From Helicobacter pylori NQ4053 (GTDB lineage: Bacteria > Campylobacterota > Campylobacteria > Campylobacterales > Helicobacteraceae), in NCBI RefSeq assembly GCF_000274605.1, contig NZ_AKNV01000004.1, positions 186,001 to 250,000 on the forward strand: a stretch of 64,000 bases of DNA, given 5' to 3'. Below, in pieces: positions 27,131-38,029 of this stretch. A model generated the notes under the pieces. That model worked only from the letters and a program-made list of their open reading frames with translations, was not told where the DNA came from and did not search any database. The position numbers and the translations under genes were made by a program. The stretch's first letter is position 1; every line of letters starts with the position of its first letter.

Positions 27131-30100
27131 ATGGCGTTTAAAAAGGCCAGATTGATTTCCAGGTTTGTTTCAAAGGGATCTTTCAAATTGAATAAGATCT
27201 CAAAGAAATTTTTCACATTGAATCGAATCTTAAAGCGTGAAAAGCCCTTAAAACGCCATAAAAAAACAAAATCCATTGAAAAGCCCTTTAATAAAAACAA
27301 ATCTTTTTTAAAAGCTTCAGTTTTATTGATAGGAGTGCTAGGGGGGTTATCCCACCTAAGGGCTAACGAATGCCGTTATTGGTCATGGTCGTCTTGGAGT
27401 TATCAAGACAATATTGAAAGCGGTTCTAATTCACCCACGCACAACTCTTATTGTCTTTTTAGCAGTGCTCAAGGCTCTGGGACTTATTATTTAAACACTC
27501 TTACCACTTACAGCGTTGGTGGGGCTAGTTTCACGCAAAAATTCAATAATGGCACGCTTGATATAGGGGGGAATATCCGCTTTGGAGGCACAGGTATTAA
27601 TGGGGGTGATGTAGGGTATATCACAGGCACTTATGACGCTCAAACGATGAATTTTAATTCTAGCCATATCACAACCGGAAACTCATACGCTGATGGCGGT
27701 GGGGCCACGCTCAATTTTAATGCGACCAATAATATCACTATCAATCAAGCGAGTTTTGATAACAGCGATGCAGGGACACAAAAATCTTACATGAATTTTA
27801 AAGGCTCTAATATCAAGATCAGTGGCTCTAGCTTTACAGATGATACTGATGGGGGCTTTAGTTTCAGCGGCAGTAGTAATAATAGCACCATCTCCTTCAA
27901 TCAAACCAGCTTCAATCAAGGGACTTATAATTTTAGCAATAGCGCCACTTTAAGCTTTAATAACAGCAATTTCAATCAAGGCACTTATCACTTTAATGAC
28001 AACGCTAGCTTTAATAATAACACCTTCAATCAAGGGACTTATGATTTTAATGACAATACTAGCTTTAATAACGACACCTTCAATCAAGGCACTTATAGCT
28101 TTAACACCAGCAAGGTGAGTTTCTCAGGCATTAACACTTTAAATTCAAGTTCGCCTTTTGCCAGCCTTAAAGGCAGTGTGTCTTTTAATTCTAATGCGAT
28201 CTTTAACCTCAATCAAACCCTTAGCGATAATCAAACTTATGATATTCTCACTACAAACGGGGCGATCCAGTATGGGGTTTATCAAAGCTATTTGTGGGAT
28301 CTAATCAACTATAAGGGCGATAAAGCCATTAGCCATGTTGAAGTGGGCAATAACACTTATGATGTAACCTTTGATATTAACGGGCAGGATGAAACCTTAC
28401 AAGAAACCTTTAACAAACAATCTATCATCACTCAGTTTTTAGGAGACGATTTACAACAACAAGCCCAACAAACCTATCAAGAGGATGTAGCTAATTCCCA
28501 AAACGCTTTGAATAATGTGGCTAGCGACAACACGATCGCAAATAACGATACAAGCTACACTCAAAGCAAAAATGCTACTGTAGCTAAAGACGCTCAAAGT
28601 TTAGAAAACACCAACCAACAAGTCCAAAAAGATGAGCAAGCGTTAGAAAAAGATTTAGCCCAAATCCAACAATTAGCCAACTCCACCACAGGCTTTAACG
28701 AACAAGCTTTCACTCAAGCTCAAAAACAAGAACAACAAGATGAACAAACCTTACAGAATGAGGAAAACGCTTTTAATACGGAACAAGAGGGATTGAAACA
28801 AGCGATACAACAAGCGCAAGAACAACAACAAAAACAAGAACAACAAGAAGCCCAACAAACCTATCAAGAGGATGTAGCTAATTCCCAAAACGCTTTGAAT
28901 AATGTGGCTAGCGACAACACGATCGCAAATAACGATACAAGCTACACTCAAAGCAAAAATGCTACTGTAGCTAAAGACGCTCAAAGTTTAGAAAACACCA
29001 ACCAACAAGTCCAAAAAGATGAGCAAGCGTTAGAAAAAGATTTAGCCCAAATCCAACAATTAGCCAACTCCACCACAGGCTTTAACGAACAAGCTTTCAC
29101 TCAAGCTCAAAAACAAGAACAACAAGATGAACAAACCTTACAGAATGAGGAAAACGCTTTTAATACGGAACAAGAGGGATTGAAACAAGCGATAGCTAAC
29201 GCTAAGCCTACAAGCCCTACACCAAGCCCTACACCCACTCCTACAAAACACACAGGGCCAAACACTCCCCCTAGTCAAGTTCCGCCCACACCCCCTACTC
29301 AAAATCCACCTGCAGAAAGCGTGTGGAGTGGGGTTTATTGGCTTCAAAACAAAACTTACTCAAAACAAGGCATTTATTATATTGATCCCAACCTTTCAGG
29401 ACAGAGCGGTCAAAGCGGCAACACGCTCAGCACTTATACAGCTAATTTGTTAGGGAGAAGTTTTGGCGTCAATGCTAACAATGGCACTTTGATCATAGGG
29501 AATGACACAGAGAGCGTGAATGATAACGGGTTGATTTGGATAGGGCATGGAGGCTTTGGTTATATTACCGGGACTTTTAATGCGGCTAACATTTACTTGA
29601 CCAATAATTTTAAAACCGGTGAAGGCGTTTCAGGCTCAGATGGTGGGGGAGCGAACATCACCTTTAAAGCAAGCGATAATATCACTATGGATGGCTTGAA
29701 TTACAATAACGCTGAAACCGTTACTAAAATGATTCAAACAGGGGCCAGTCAGCATTCCTATACCACTTTTGACGCTACCAATAATATCAGTGTAACCAAT
29801 TCTAGTTTTAGCGATATGACTTGGGGGAAATTCAGTTTTAGCGCTAAGAATATTTCGTTTTCTAACGCTTCGTTCAGCGGCTTTACAAACCCTGGAGGAT
29901 CAAGCGTTATCAGCGCTAACGCTTCTAATTCTTTAAGCTTTATAGATTCTCGCTTGAATGGTGGGGCAATCTATAATTTGCAGGCTAATAGCCTTATTTT
30001 CAATAACACGCAAGCGGTTTTTAATGTCTTGTATTCTAGGGGGACAAGCAATTTTAACGCTACGACACAGCTTTTGGGTAACACCAGTTTTACACTTAGC

Positions 30101-33100
30101 TCTCAAAGTTTGCTGAATTTTAATGGCGATACAACCTTGCAAAACAACGCTAATATCACGCTTGGTAATAAAAGTCAAGCCGCTTTTAAAAATTCTTTAA
30201 CTCTTGATAACAATTCTAATTTGAGTTTAGACAATCAAAGCGTTTTGAATGCGAATGGCGCGAGCGCTTTTAACAATCAAGCGAGTCTCAATATTTATAA
30301 CGGGAGTCAAGCAACCTTTAATAGCCTCTTTTTTAATGGCGGGACACTCAGTCTTAACGCTAGTAGCAAGCTCAACGCTTCTAGCGCTAGTTTTTCAAAC
30401 AACACCACTATCAATTTAGACGATAGCGTTTTATCAGCCAATAACACAAGCTCTTTAAACGCTAATATCAATTTTCAAGGCGCAAGCCAGGCTGATTTTG
30501 GAGGCAACACGACTATTGATACAGCAAGCTTTAATTTTGACAGCGCAAGCTCATTGAATTTTAATAACCTTACGGCTAATGGAGCGTTAAATTTTAATGG
30601 TTATGCGCCCTCTTTAACTAAAGCTTTAATGAGCGTTAGCGGGCAGTTTGTTTTAGGGAATAATGGAGATATTAATTTATCTGACATCAATATTTTTGAC
30701 AACATCACAAAATCTGTAACTTACAACATCCTAAACGCTCAAAAAGGGATCACTGGCATTAGTGGGGCTAATGGCTATGAAAAAATCCTTTTTTATGGCA
30801 TGAAAATCCAAAACGCTACCTATAGCGATAATAACAACATTCAAACTTGGTCGTTTATAAACCCTCTCAATTCTTCTCAAATCATTCAAGAGAGCATTAA
30901 AAATGGGGATCTAACCATAGAAGTTTTAAATAACCCCAACTCGGCTTCTAACACTATTTTTAATATCGCTCCTGAGCTTTATAATTACCAAGCTTCTAAG
31001 CAAAATCCTACCGGTTATAGCTATGATTATAGCGATAACCAAGCAGGCACTTATTACTTGACAAGCAACATTAAAGGTCTTTTCACGCCTAAAGGCTCTC
31101 AAACGCCTCAAGCCCCAGGCACTTATAGCCCGTTTAACCAGCCTTTGAATAGTTTGAATATCTACAATAAGGGTTTTTCTAGTGAAAATTTAAAAACGCT
31201 TTTAGGGATCCTTTCTCAAAATTCCGCTACCTTAAAAGAAATGATTGAATCCAATCAATTAGACAATATCACTAACATCAATGAAGTGTTGCGACTCTTA
31301 GACAAGATTAAGATCACCCAAACGCAAAAGCAAGCGCTCCTAGAAACGATCAACCATTTGACTGACAACATCAATCAAACCTTTAATAATGGGAATCTAA
31401 TTATAGGCGCTACTCAAGATAATGTTACAAACTCTACTAGCTCTATATGGTTTGGGGGCAATGGCTATAGCAGTCCTTGTGCGCTAGATAGCGCCACTTG
31501 TTCTTCTTTTAGAAACACTTACTTGGGCCAATTATTAGGCTCAACTTCCCCTTATTTAGGCTACATCAACGCTGATTTTAAAGCTAAAAGCATTTATATC
31601 ACTGGAACAATTGGAAGTGGTAACGCTTTTGAAAGCGGAGGGAGCGCGGATGTAACCTTTCAAAGCGCTAATAACTTAGTGTTGAATAAAGCTAATATAG
31701 AAGCTCAAGCTACAGACAATATCTTTAATCTTTTGGGCCAAGAAGGGATTGATAAAATCTTTAATCAAGGGAATTTAGCGAACGTTCTTAGTCAAATGGC
31801 TATGGAAAAAATCAAGCAAGCCGGCGGTTTAGGGAACTTTATAGAAAACGCTCTAAGCCCTTTGAGTAAGGAATTGCCCGCTAGCTTGCAAAATGAAACC
31901 TTAGGCCAACTTATAGGTCAAAATAACTTAGATGATTTATTGAATAATAGCGGAGTCATGAATGCAATCCAAAATATTATCAGTAAAAAACTAAGCATTT
32001 TTGGTAATTTTGTTACCCCATCCATCATAGAAAACTACCTTGCTAAGCAGTCTTTAAAAAGCATGCTAGACGATAAAGGGCTTTTGAATTTTATCGGTGG
32101 GTATATAGACGCTTCTGAATTAAGCTCTATTTTAAGCGTGATTTTAAAGGATATTACTAACCCCCCTACAAGCCTGCAAAAAGATATTGGTGTGGTGGCG
32201 AACGACTTGTTGAACGAGTTTTTAGGACAAGATGTGGTCAAAAAGCTAGAAAGTCAAGGTTTAGTGAGTAATATCATCAATAATATCATTTCTCAAGGCG
32301 GGTTGAGCGGCGTTTATAATCAAGGTTTAGGGAGCGTGTTGCCGCCCTCTTTACAAAACGCGCTCAAAGAAAACGATTTAGGCGCTCTTTTATCGCCTAG
32401 AGGCTTGCATGATTTTTGGCAAAAAGGGTATTTTAATTTTTTAAGCAATGGCTATGTTTTTGTCAATAACAGCTCTTTTAGTAACGCTACTGGGGGCAGT
32501 TTGAATTTTGTCGCCAACAAGTCTATTATCTTTAATGGCGATAATACGATTGACTTTAGCAAGTATCAAGGCGCATTGATTTTTGCTTCTAATGGTGTTT
32601 CTAATATCAATATCACCACCCTAAACGCTACTAATGGCTTAAGCCTTAATGCGGGTTTGAATAACGTGAGCGTTCAAAAAGGGGAAATTTGCATCAATTT
32701 AGCCAATTGCCCCACAACAAAAAACAACTCTTCTACAAACTCCAGCGTAACCCCCACTAATGAATCTTTAAGCGTGCGCGCTAATAATTTCACTTTCTTA
32801 GGTGCAATCGCTTCTAATGGGGTTATTGATTTGTCTCAAGTAACAAATAATAGCGTTATAGGCACGCTCAATCTTAATGAAAATGCGACCTTACAAGCCA
32901 ATAATTTAACAATCACTAACGCTTTTAACAACGCCTCTAACTCTACGGCCAATATTAATGGTAATTTCACCTTAAACCAACAAGCGACTTTAAGCACTAA
33001 CGCTAGCGGTTTGAATGTCATGGGGAATTTTAACAGCTATGGCGATTTGGTGTTTAACCTCAGCCATTCAGCTAGCCATGCTATTATCAACGCTCAAGGC

Positions 33101-34705
33101 GTAGCGACAATCATGGCTAATAGCAATAACCCCTTAATCCAGTTCAACACTTCTTCAAAAGAAGTTGGCACTTACACGCTTATTGATAGCGCTAAAGCCA
33201 TTTATTACGGGTATAACAACCAAATCACAGGAGGCAGTAGCTTATATAATTACCTTAAGCTTTACACTCTCATTGACATTAATGGCAAGCATATGGTGAT
33301 GAGCGACAACGGCTTAACTTATAACGGACAAGCCGTGAATATTAAAGATGGCGGTTTAGTTGTAGGCTTTAAGGACTCTCAAAATCAATATATTTACACT
33401 TCCATTCTTTATAATAAAGTGAAAATCGCTGTTTCTAATGATCCTATCAATAACCTACAAGCCCCCACTTTAAAACAATACATCGCTCAAATTCAGGGCG
33501 TTCAAAGCGTGGATAGTATTGATCAAGCTGGAGGCAGCCAAGCGATTAATTGGCTCAATAAAATCTTTGAAACTAAGGGAAGCCCTTTATTCGCTCCCTA
33601 TTATTTAGAAAGCCATTCCGTAAAAGATTTAACCACGATCGCTGGGAATATTGCTAACACTTTAGAAGTCATCGCTAACCCTGATTTTAAAAATGACGCC
33701 ACTAATATTTTACAGATCAACACCTACACGCAACAAATGAGTCGTTTAGCCAAGCTCTCTGACACTTCAACTTTCGCTCGTTCTGATTTCTTGGAACGCT
33801 TAGAAGCCCTTAAAAACAAGCGATTCGCTGATGCGATCCCTAACGCTATGGATGTGATTTTAAAATACTCTCAAAGAAACAGAGTTAAAAATAATGTGTG
33901 GGCGACAGGAGTTGGAGGGGCTAGTTTTATTAATGGAGGCACTGGGACTTTATATGGTATCAATGTAGGGTATGACCGATTCATTAAGGGCGTGATTGTG
34001 GGGGGTTATGCCGCTTATGGGTATAGCGGGTTTCATGGAAATATCACTCAATCAGGCTCTAGCAATGTCAATATAGGCGTTTATAGCCGAGCGTTTATCA
34101 AAAGAAGCGAATTAACCATGAGCTTGAATGAGACTTGGGGATACAATAAGACTTTCATCAACTCCTATGACCCCCTACTCTCAATCATCAATCAGTCTTA
34201 CAGATACGACACTTGGACGACTGACGCTAAAATCAATTACGGCTATGATTTCATGTTTAAAGATAAAAGCGTTATTTTTAAACCCCAAGTAGGCTTAGCC
34301 TATTATTACATTGGTTTGTCTGGTTTAAGGGGTATTATGGATGATCCTATTTACAACCAATTCAGAGCCAATGCTGACCCTAATAAAAAATCCGTTCTAA
34401 CGATCAATTTTGCCCTAGAAAGTCGGCATTATTTCAATAAAAACTCTTATTATTTTGTGATTGCGGATGTGGGCAGAGACTTATTCATTAATTCTATGGG
34501 GGATAAAATGGTGCGTTTTATTGGTAATAACACCCTAAGCTATAGAGATGGCGGCAGATACAACACTTTTGCCAGCATTATCACAGGCGGGGAGATAAGA
34601 TTGTTCAAAACCTTTTATGTGAATGCGGGCATTGGGGCTAGGTTTGGGCTTGATTATAAAGATATTAATATTACCGGAAATATTGGTATACGCTATGCTT
34701 TTTAA
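27131..34705 (+). CDS. vlpC: VacA-like autotransporter, vacuolating-cytotoxin-like protein VlpC
   Basis: The 2,524-residue protein has a long N-terminal extension rich in Lys/Arg (residues 1-55) before a signal peptide ending near LRANECRYW, a very long beta-helical passenger with Asn/Phe-rich repeats (FNQGTYNFSN, FNQGTYHFND, FNQGTYDFND), a Gln/Glu-rich coiled-coil-like region (about 445-690) that contains a perfect duplication, a Pro/Thr linker (TSPTPSPTPTPTKH), and a C-terminal autotransporter barrel from about residue 2,250 to the final IRYAF. It belongs to the VacA-like group that includes ImaA and FaaA; such proteins are exported to the surface and help colonisation. It is intact. Confidence 0.95.
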   Translation: MAFKKARLISRFVSKGSFKLNKISKKFFTLNRILKREKPLKRHKKTKSIEKPFNKNKSFLKASVLLIGVLGGLSHLRANECRYWSWSSWSYQDNIESGSNSPTHNSYCLFSSAQGSGTYYLNTLTTYSVGGASFTQKFNNGTLDIGGNIRFGGTGINGGDVGYITGTYDAQTMNFNSSHITTGNSYADGGGATLNFNATNNITINQASFDNSDAGTQKSYMNFKGSNIKISGSSFTDDTDGGFSFSGSSNNSTISFNQTSFNQGTYNFSNSATLSFNNSNFNQGTYHFNDNASFNNNTFNQGTYDFNDNTSFNNDTFNQGTYSFNTSKVSFSGINTLNSSSPFASLKGSVSFNSNAIFNLNQTLSDNQTYDILTTNGAIQYGVYQSYLWDLINYKGDKAISHVEVGNNTYDVTFDINGQDETLQETFNKQSIITQFLGDDLQQQAQQTYQEDVANSQNALNNVASDNTIANNDTSYTQSKNATVAKDAQSLENTNQQVQKDEQALEKDLAQIQQLANSTTGFNEQAFTQAQKQEQQDEQTLQNEENAFNTEQEGLKQAIQQAQEQQQKQEQQEAQQTYQEDVANSQNALNNVASDNTIANNDTSYTQSKNATVAKDAQSLENTNQQVQKDEQALEKDLAQIQQLANSTTGFNEQAFTQAQKQEQQDEQTLQNEENAFNTEQEGLKQAIANAKPTSPTPSPTPTPTKHTGPNTPPSQVPPTPPTQNPPAESVWSGVYWLQNKTYSKQGIYYIDPNLSGQSGQSGNTLSTYTANLLGRSFGVNANNGTLIIGNDTESVNDNGLIWIGHGGFGYITGTFNAANIYLTNNFKTGEGVSGSDGGGANITFKASDNITMDGLNYNNAETVTKMIQTGASQHSYTTFDATNNISVTNSSFSDMTWGKFSFSAKNISFSNASFSGFTNPGGSSVISANASNSLSFIDSRLNGGAIYNLQANSLIFNNTQAVFNVLYSRGTSNFNATTQLLGNTSFTLSSQSLLNFNGDTTLQNNANITLGNKSQAAFKNSLTLDNNSNLSLDNQSVLNANGASAFNNQASLNIYNGSQATFNSLFFNGGTLSLNASSKLNASSASFSNNTTINLDDSVLSANNTSSLNANINFQGASQADFGGNTTIDTASFNFDSASSLNFNNLTANGALNFNGYAPSLTKALMSVSGQFVLGNNGDINLSDINIFDNITKSVTYNILNAQKGITGISGANGYEKILFYGMKIQNATYSDNNNIQTWSFINPLNSSQIIQESIKNGDLTIEVLNNPNSASNTIFNIAPELYNYQASKQNPTGYSYDYSDNQAGTYYLTSNIKGLFTPKGSQTPQAPGTYSPFNQPLNSLNIYNKGFSSENLKTLLGILSQNSATLKEMIESNQLDNITNINEVLRLLDKIKITQTQKQALLETINHLTDNINQTFNNGNLIIGATQDNVTNSTSSIWFGGNGYSSPCALDSATCSSFRNTYLGQLLGSTSPYLGYINADFKAKSIYITGTIGSGNAFESGGSADVTFQSANNLVLNKANIEAQATDNIFNLLGQEGIDKIFNQGNLANVLSQMAMEKIKQAGGLGNFIENALSPLSKELPASLQNETLGQLIGQNNLDDLLNNSGVMNAIQNIISKKLSIFGNFVTPSIIENYLAKQSLKSMLDDKGLLNFIGGYIDASELSSILSVILKDITNPPTSLQKDIGVVANDLLNEFLGQDVVKKLESQGLVSNIINNIISQGGLSGVYNQGLGSVLPPSLQNALKENDLGALLSPRGLHDFWQKGYFNFLSNGYVFVNNSSFSNATGGSLNFVANKSIIFNGDNTIDFSKYQGALIFASNGVSNINITTLNATNGLSLNAGLNNVSVQKGEICINLANCPTTKNNSSTNSSVTPTNESLSVRANNFTFLGAIASNGVIDLSQVTNNSVIGTLNLNENATLQANNLTITNAFNNASNSTANINGNFTLNQQATLSTNASGLNVMGNFNSYGDLVFNLSHSASHAIINAQGVATIMANSNNPLIQFNTSSKEVGTYTLIDSAKAIYYGYNNQITGGSSLYNYLKLYTLIDINGKHMVMSDNGLTYNGQAVNIKDGGLVVGFKDSQNQYIYTSILYNKVKIAVSNDPINNLQAPTLKQYIAQIQGVQSVDSIDQAGGSQAINWLNKIFETKGSPLFAPYYLESHSVKDLTTIAGNIANTLEVIANPDFKNDATNILQINTYTQQMSRLAKLSDTSTFARSDFLERLEALKNKRFADAIPNAMDVILKYSQRNRVKNNVWATGVGGASFINGGTGTLYGINVGYDRFIKGVIVGGYAAYGYSGFHGNITQSGSSNVNIGVYSRAFIKRSELTMSLNETWGYNKTFINSYDPLLSIINQSYRYDTWTTDAKINYGYDFMFKDKSVIFKPQVGLAYYYIGLSGLRGIMDDPIYNQFRANADPNKKSVLTINFALESRHYFNKNSYYFVIADVGRDLFINSMGDKMVRFIGNNTLSYRDGGRYNTFASIITGGEIRLFKTFYVNAGIGARFGLDYKDINITGNIGIRYAF
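28463..29194 (+). repeat. Perfect 345-bp tandem duplication inside vlpC
   Basis: The block at 28463-28807 recurs at 28850-29194 with no difference that I can see, an offset of 387 bases (129 codons). The 42 bases between them encode a Gln/Glu-rich linker. The unit encodes a Gln/Asn-rich helical segment beginning AQQTYQEDVANSQNAL. Because the offset is a multiple of three, gain or loss keeps the frame. Confidence 0.95.
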
Positions 34706-34757
34706 TGGTATCATTAAACTTGTTTTTAACAAGCCTAATTCATAGTAGGATCAACCC

Positions 34758-35869
34758 ATGCAAAAAACCCTATCTTCTTTATCTTTACCCTTATCTTTAC
34801 CTTTATTATTTTTATCTTTTTGTATCGCTGAAGAAAATGGGGCGTATGCGAGCGTGGGGTTTGAATATTCCATTAGTCATGCCGTTGAGCACAATAACCC
34901 CTTTTTGAATCAAGAACGCATCCAAATCATTTCTAACGCTCAAAATAAAATCTATAAACTCAATCAAGTTGAAAATGAAATCAAAGGCATGCAAAACACC
35001 TTTAATTACATCAACAACGCTTTAAAAAACAACTCCAAATTAACCCCCACTGAAATGCAAGCCGAGCAATACTACCTCCAATCCACCCTTCAAAACATTG
35101 AAAAAATAATGATGCTTAGCGGTGGAATTGCATCTAACCCTAAACTAGCCCAAGCGTTAGAAAAAATGCAAGAACCCATTACTAACCCTTTAGAATTTGA
35201 AGAAAATTTAAGAAATTTAGAATCGCAATTCACTCAATCTCAAAACCGCATGCTTTCTTCTTTATCTTCTCAAATCGCTCAAATTTCAAATTCCTTAAAC
35301 GCGCTTGATCCTAGCTCTTATTCTAAAAACATTTCAAGCATGTATGGGGTGAGTTTGAGCGTAGGGTATAAGCATTTCTTTACCAAGAAAAAAATCAAGG
35401 GTTTCGCTATTACTTGTTCTATGACTATGGTTACACTAATTTTGGTTTTGTGGGTAATGGCTTTGATGGTTTAGGCAAAATGAATAACCATCTCTATGGG
35501 CTTGGCATAGACTACCTTTATAATTTCATTGATAACGCAAAAAAACATTCGAGCGTGGGTTTTTATGCAGGCTTTGCTTTAGCGGGGAGTTCGTGGGTAG
35601 GGAGTGGTTTAGGCATGTGGATAAGTCAAACGGGTTTTATCAACAATTACTTGACGGGCTATCAAGCTAAAATGCACACGAGTTTTTTCCAAATCCCTTT
35701 GAATTTTGGGGTTCGTGTGAATGTCAATAGGCATAACGGCTTTGAAATGGGCTTGAAAATCCCTTTAGCGGTGAATTCCTTTTATGAAACGCATGGTAAA
35801 GGGTTAAACACTTCCCTCTTTTTCAAACGCCTTGTGGTGTTTAATGTGAGTTATGTTTATAGTTTTTAG
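34758..35869 (+). pseudogene. hopK: Hop-family outer-membrane protein (HopK-like), frameshifted
   Basis: The first frame has a signal peptide (MQKTLSSLSLPLSLPLLFLS) and the Hop start EENGAYASVGFEYSISHAVEH, then a helical middle, and reaches VGYKHFFTKKK before leaving frame at 35394 and ending at 35474. The second frame begins LFYDYGYTNFGFVGNG and continues to the C-terminal barrel end FNVSYVYSF at 35869. The tract at 35388-35394 is A7; A8 would restore TKKKNQGFRYYLFYDYG. The gene follows vlpC after 52 bases. An A-tract shift could be a reversible phase-variable state, fixed decay or a sequencing error. Confidence 0.85.
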
Positions 35870-35936
35870 GGGGGTAGAAAATAAGCACCCCCTTACATGT
35901 TTTAGCGTATCGCAATCTTTGAATTTCAAAAACTCT

Positions 35937-36143
35937 TTAGTTTTTTTGCCTCAAATGATGGACGCTCTCGCCCCCAAGACCATAATTATTAGAATCGACC
36001 TCATCTATAATGACCACAATAGAAGCCTTATTTTTGTTTAACACCTTAACCATCAAATCTGAAACCCCTTCAATCAATTGCTGTTTTTGCTCGTTTGTTG
36101 GCCCTCCATTTTCTGGTACAAGTTTGATATTGATAAACGGCAT
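35937..36143 (-). CDS. dmpI: 4-oxalocrotonate tautomerase family protein
   Basis: The 68-residue protein has the family's catalytic Pro directly after the start Met (MPFINIKLVPENGGPTNEQKQQL) and the length of the small tautomerases, which form hexamers. These convert 2-hydroxymuconate-type enols; the substrate in this organism is unknown. The ATG follows AAGGAA. It is divergent from recR and convergent with hopK. Confidence 0.88.
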   Translation of the reverse strand: MPFINIKLVPENGGPTNEQKQQLIEGVSDLMVKVLNKNKASIVVIIDEVDSNNYGLGGESVHHLRQKN

Positions 36144-36305
36144 AGTATTCCTTTAATTTGAGATAACGCATTATAACGCTTTTATTTAAACACTTCATTA
36201 GTGCTTTTTCATCTTAAACCCTCTTTTAAAAAACGATAAAAATAAAAAACAATAAAAGCCCTTTTAGTGGCTTTCAAGTCAAGTTAAGTTTGATATACTA
36301 ACAGA

Positions 36306-36887
36306 ATGAATACTTATAAAAACAGCTTGAACCACTTTTTAAATTTAGTGGATTGTTTAGAAAAGATCCCCAATGTGGGTAAAAAGTCCGCCTTTAAAAT
36401 GGCGTATCATTTGGGTTTGGAAAACCCCTATCTGGCGCTCAAAATCACGCACGCTTTAGAGAACGCGCTAAAAAACCTTAAAACATGTTCATCTTGTAAC
36501 GCGCTCAGCGAGAGTGAGGTTTGTGAGATTTGCTCTGATGAAAGCCGGCAAAATTCTCAGCTTTGCATGGTTTTACACCCAAGAGATGTGTTTATTTTAG
36601 AAGATTTAAAGGACTTTTTAGGGCGCTATTTTGTGTTAAATTCTATAGAAGAAGTGGATTTTAACGCCCTAGAAAAACGCCTGATTGAAGAAAACATTAA
36701 AGAAATCATTTTTGCTTTCCCTCCCACTTTGGCTAATGATTCTTTAATGCTTTATATTGAAGATAAATTACAACGATTCCATCTCACTTTCACCAAAATC
36801 GCTCAAGGCGTGCCTACTGGAGTGAATTTTGAAAACATTGACTCAGTTTCGCTCTCAAGGGCGTTTAATTCAAGGATCAAAGCATGA
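36306..36887 (+). CDS. recR: Recombination mediator RecR
   Basis: The 193-residue protein has the helix-hairpin-helix [15 protein letters not shown], a C4 zinc finger at Cys61, Cys64, Cys73 and Cys76, and a Toprim domain after [12 protein letters not shown]. RecR works with RecO to load RecA on gapped DNA; recO is also present in this window at 61320. The stop overlaps the truD start by four bases (ATGA), so the genes are coupled. It heads a run of housekeeping genes on the plus strand. Confidence 0.96.
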   Translation: MNTYKNSLNHFLNLVDCLEKIPNVGKKSAFKMAYHLGLENPYLALKITHALENALKNLKTCSSCNALSESEVCEICSDESRQNSQLCMVLHPRDVFILEDLKDFLGRYFVLNSIEEVDFNALEKRLIEENIKEIIFAFPPTLANDSLMLYIEDKLQRFHLTFTKIAQGVPTGVNFENIDSVSLSRAFNSRIKA

Positions 36888-38029
36888 ATTTAAATTTTAT
36901 GCCCCTATTGCATGCTTATAACCATGCGAGCATTGATTTTCATTTCAATTCTAGCGCTAGGGATTTTTGCGTGCATGAAGTGCCTTTGTATGAATTCAGT
37001 AACACAGGCGAACATGCCGTTATTCAAGTGAGAAAAAGCGGTTTAAGCACTTTAGAAATGCTTCAGATTTTTTCTCAAATTTTAGGGGTAAAAATCGCCG
37101 AATTGGGTTATGCGGGCTTGAAAGATAAAAACGCGCTGACGACTCAATTCGTCTCACTCCCTAAAAAATACGCCCCTTTATTAGAAAAAAATACGAGCAA
37201 CTTTCAAGAAAGAAACCTTAAAATCCTATCTTTGAATTACCACCATAATAAAATCAAATTAGGACATTTAAAAGGGAATCGCTTTTTTATGCGTTTTAAA
37301 AAAATGACCCCCCTAAACGCTCAAAAAACAAAGCAGGTTTTAGAACAAATCGCGCAGTTTGGCATGCCTAATTATTTTGGCTCGCAACGCTTCGGGAAGT
37401 TCAATGACAACCACCAAGAGGGTTTAAAAATCTTACAAAATCAAACGAAATTCGCCCATCAAAAATTAAACGCTTTTTTAATTTCAAGCTATCAAAGTTA
37501 TTTGTTTAACGCGCTTTTAAGCAAACGATTAGAAATCAGTAAAATCATTAGCGATTTTAGCTTAAAAGAGGGTTTAGAATTTTTTAAACAAAAAAATTTA
37601 AGCGTTGATTCAAACACCCTAAAAACCCTTAAAAACCAAGCCCACCCCTTTAAAATCTTAGAAGGCGATGTGATGCGCCATTACCCTTATGGGAAGTTTT
37701 TTGACGCTTTAGAATTAGAAAAAGAGAGCGAAAGGTTTTTGAAAAAAGAAGTTGCGCCTACAGGGTTACTAGACGGCAAAAAAGCTCTTTATGCAAAAAA
37801 TTTGAGTTTTGAAATTGAAAAAGAATTCCAGCATAACCTTTTAAGTAGCCATGCTAAAACGCTAGGCTCTAGGCGGTTTTTTTGGGTGTTTGCAGAAAAT
37901 GTAACTTCTCAATATATCAAAGAAAAAGCGCAATTTGAATTGGGATTTTACTTGCCTAAAGGGAGTTATGCGAGCGCGTTGCTCAAAGAAATCAAGCATG
38001 AGAAAGGAGAAAATAATGACGAATTTTGA
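36884..38029 (+). CDS. truD: tRNA pseudouridine synthase TruD
   Basis: TruD modifies uridine 13 in tRNA-Glu. The catalytic Asp is D81 in the family motif [13 protein letters not shown], and the second motif [11 protein letters not shown] is present near residue 165. At 381 residues the length matches the family. The start overlaps recR; the end overlaps htpX by 14 bases. The N-terminal [19 protein letters not shown] precedes the first family block [14 protein letters not shown]. Confidence 0.95.
   Translation: MNLNFMPLLHAYNHASIDFHFNSSARDFCVHEVPLYEFSNTGEHAVIQVRKSGLSTLEMLQIFSQILGVKIAELGYAGLKDKNALTTQFVSLPKKYAPLLEKNTSNFQERNLKILSLNYHHNKIKLGHLKGNRFFMRFKKMTPLNAQKTKQVLEQIAQFGMPNYFGSQRFGKFNDNHQEGLKILQNQTKFAHQKLNAFLISSYQSYLFNALLSKRLEISKIISDFSLKEGLEFFKQKNLSVDSNTLKTLKNQAHPFKILEGDVMRHYPYGKFFDALELEKESERFLKKEVAPTGLLDGKKALYAKNLSFEIEKEFQHNLLSSHAKTLGSRRFFWVFAENVTSQYIKEKAQFELGFYLPKGSYASALLKEIKHEKGENNDEF

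Noticed and set aside
34714..34735. Inverted repeat CTTGTT/AACAAG after vlpC as a terminator
   Set aside because: The stem is short and AT-rich and no T run follows it.
36240..36290. AAAGCC/GGCTTT hairpin with a T-rich flank on the minus strand before recR
   Set aside because: It looks like a terminator but faces the tautomerase promoter region with no gene upstream that it would serve, so I did not list it.
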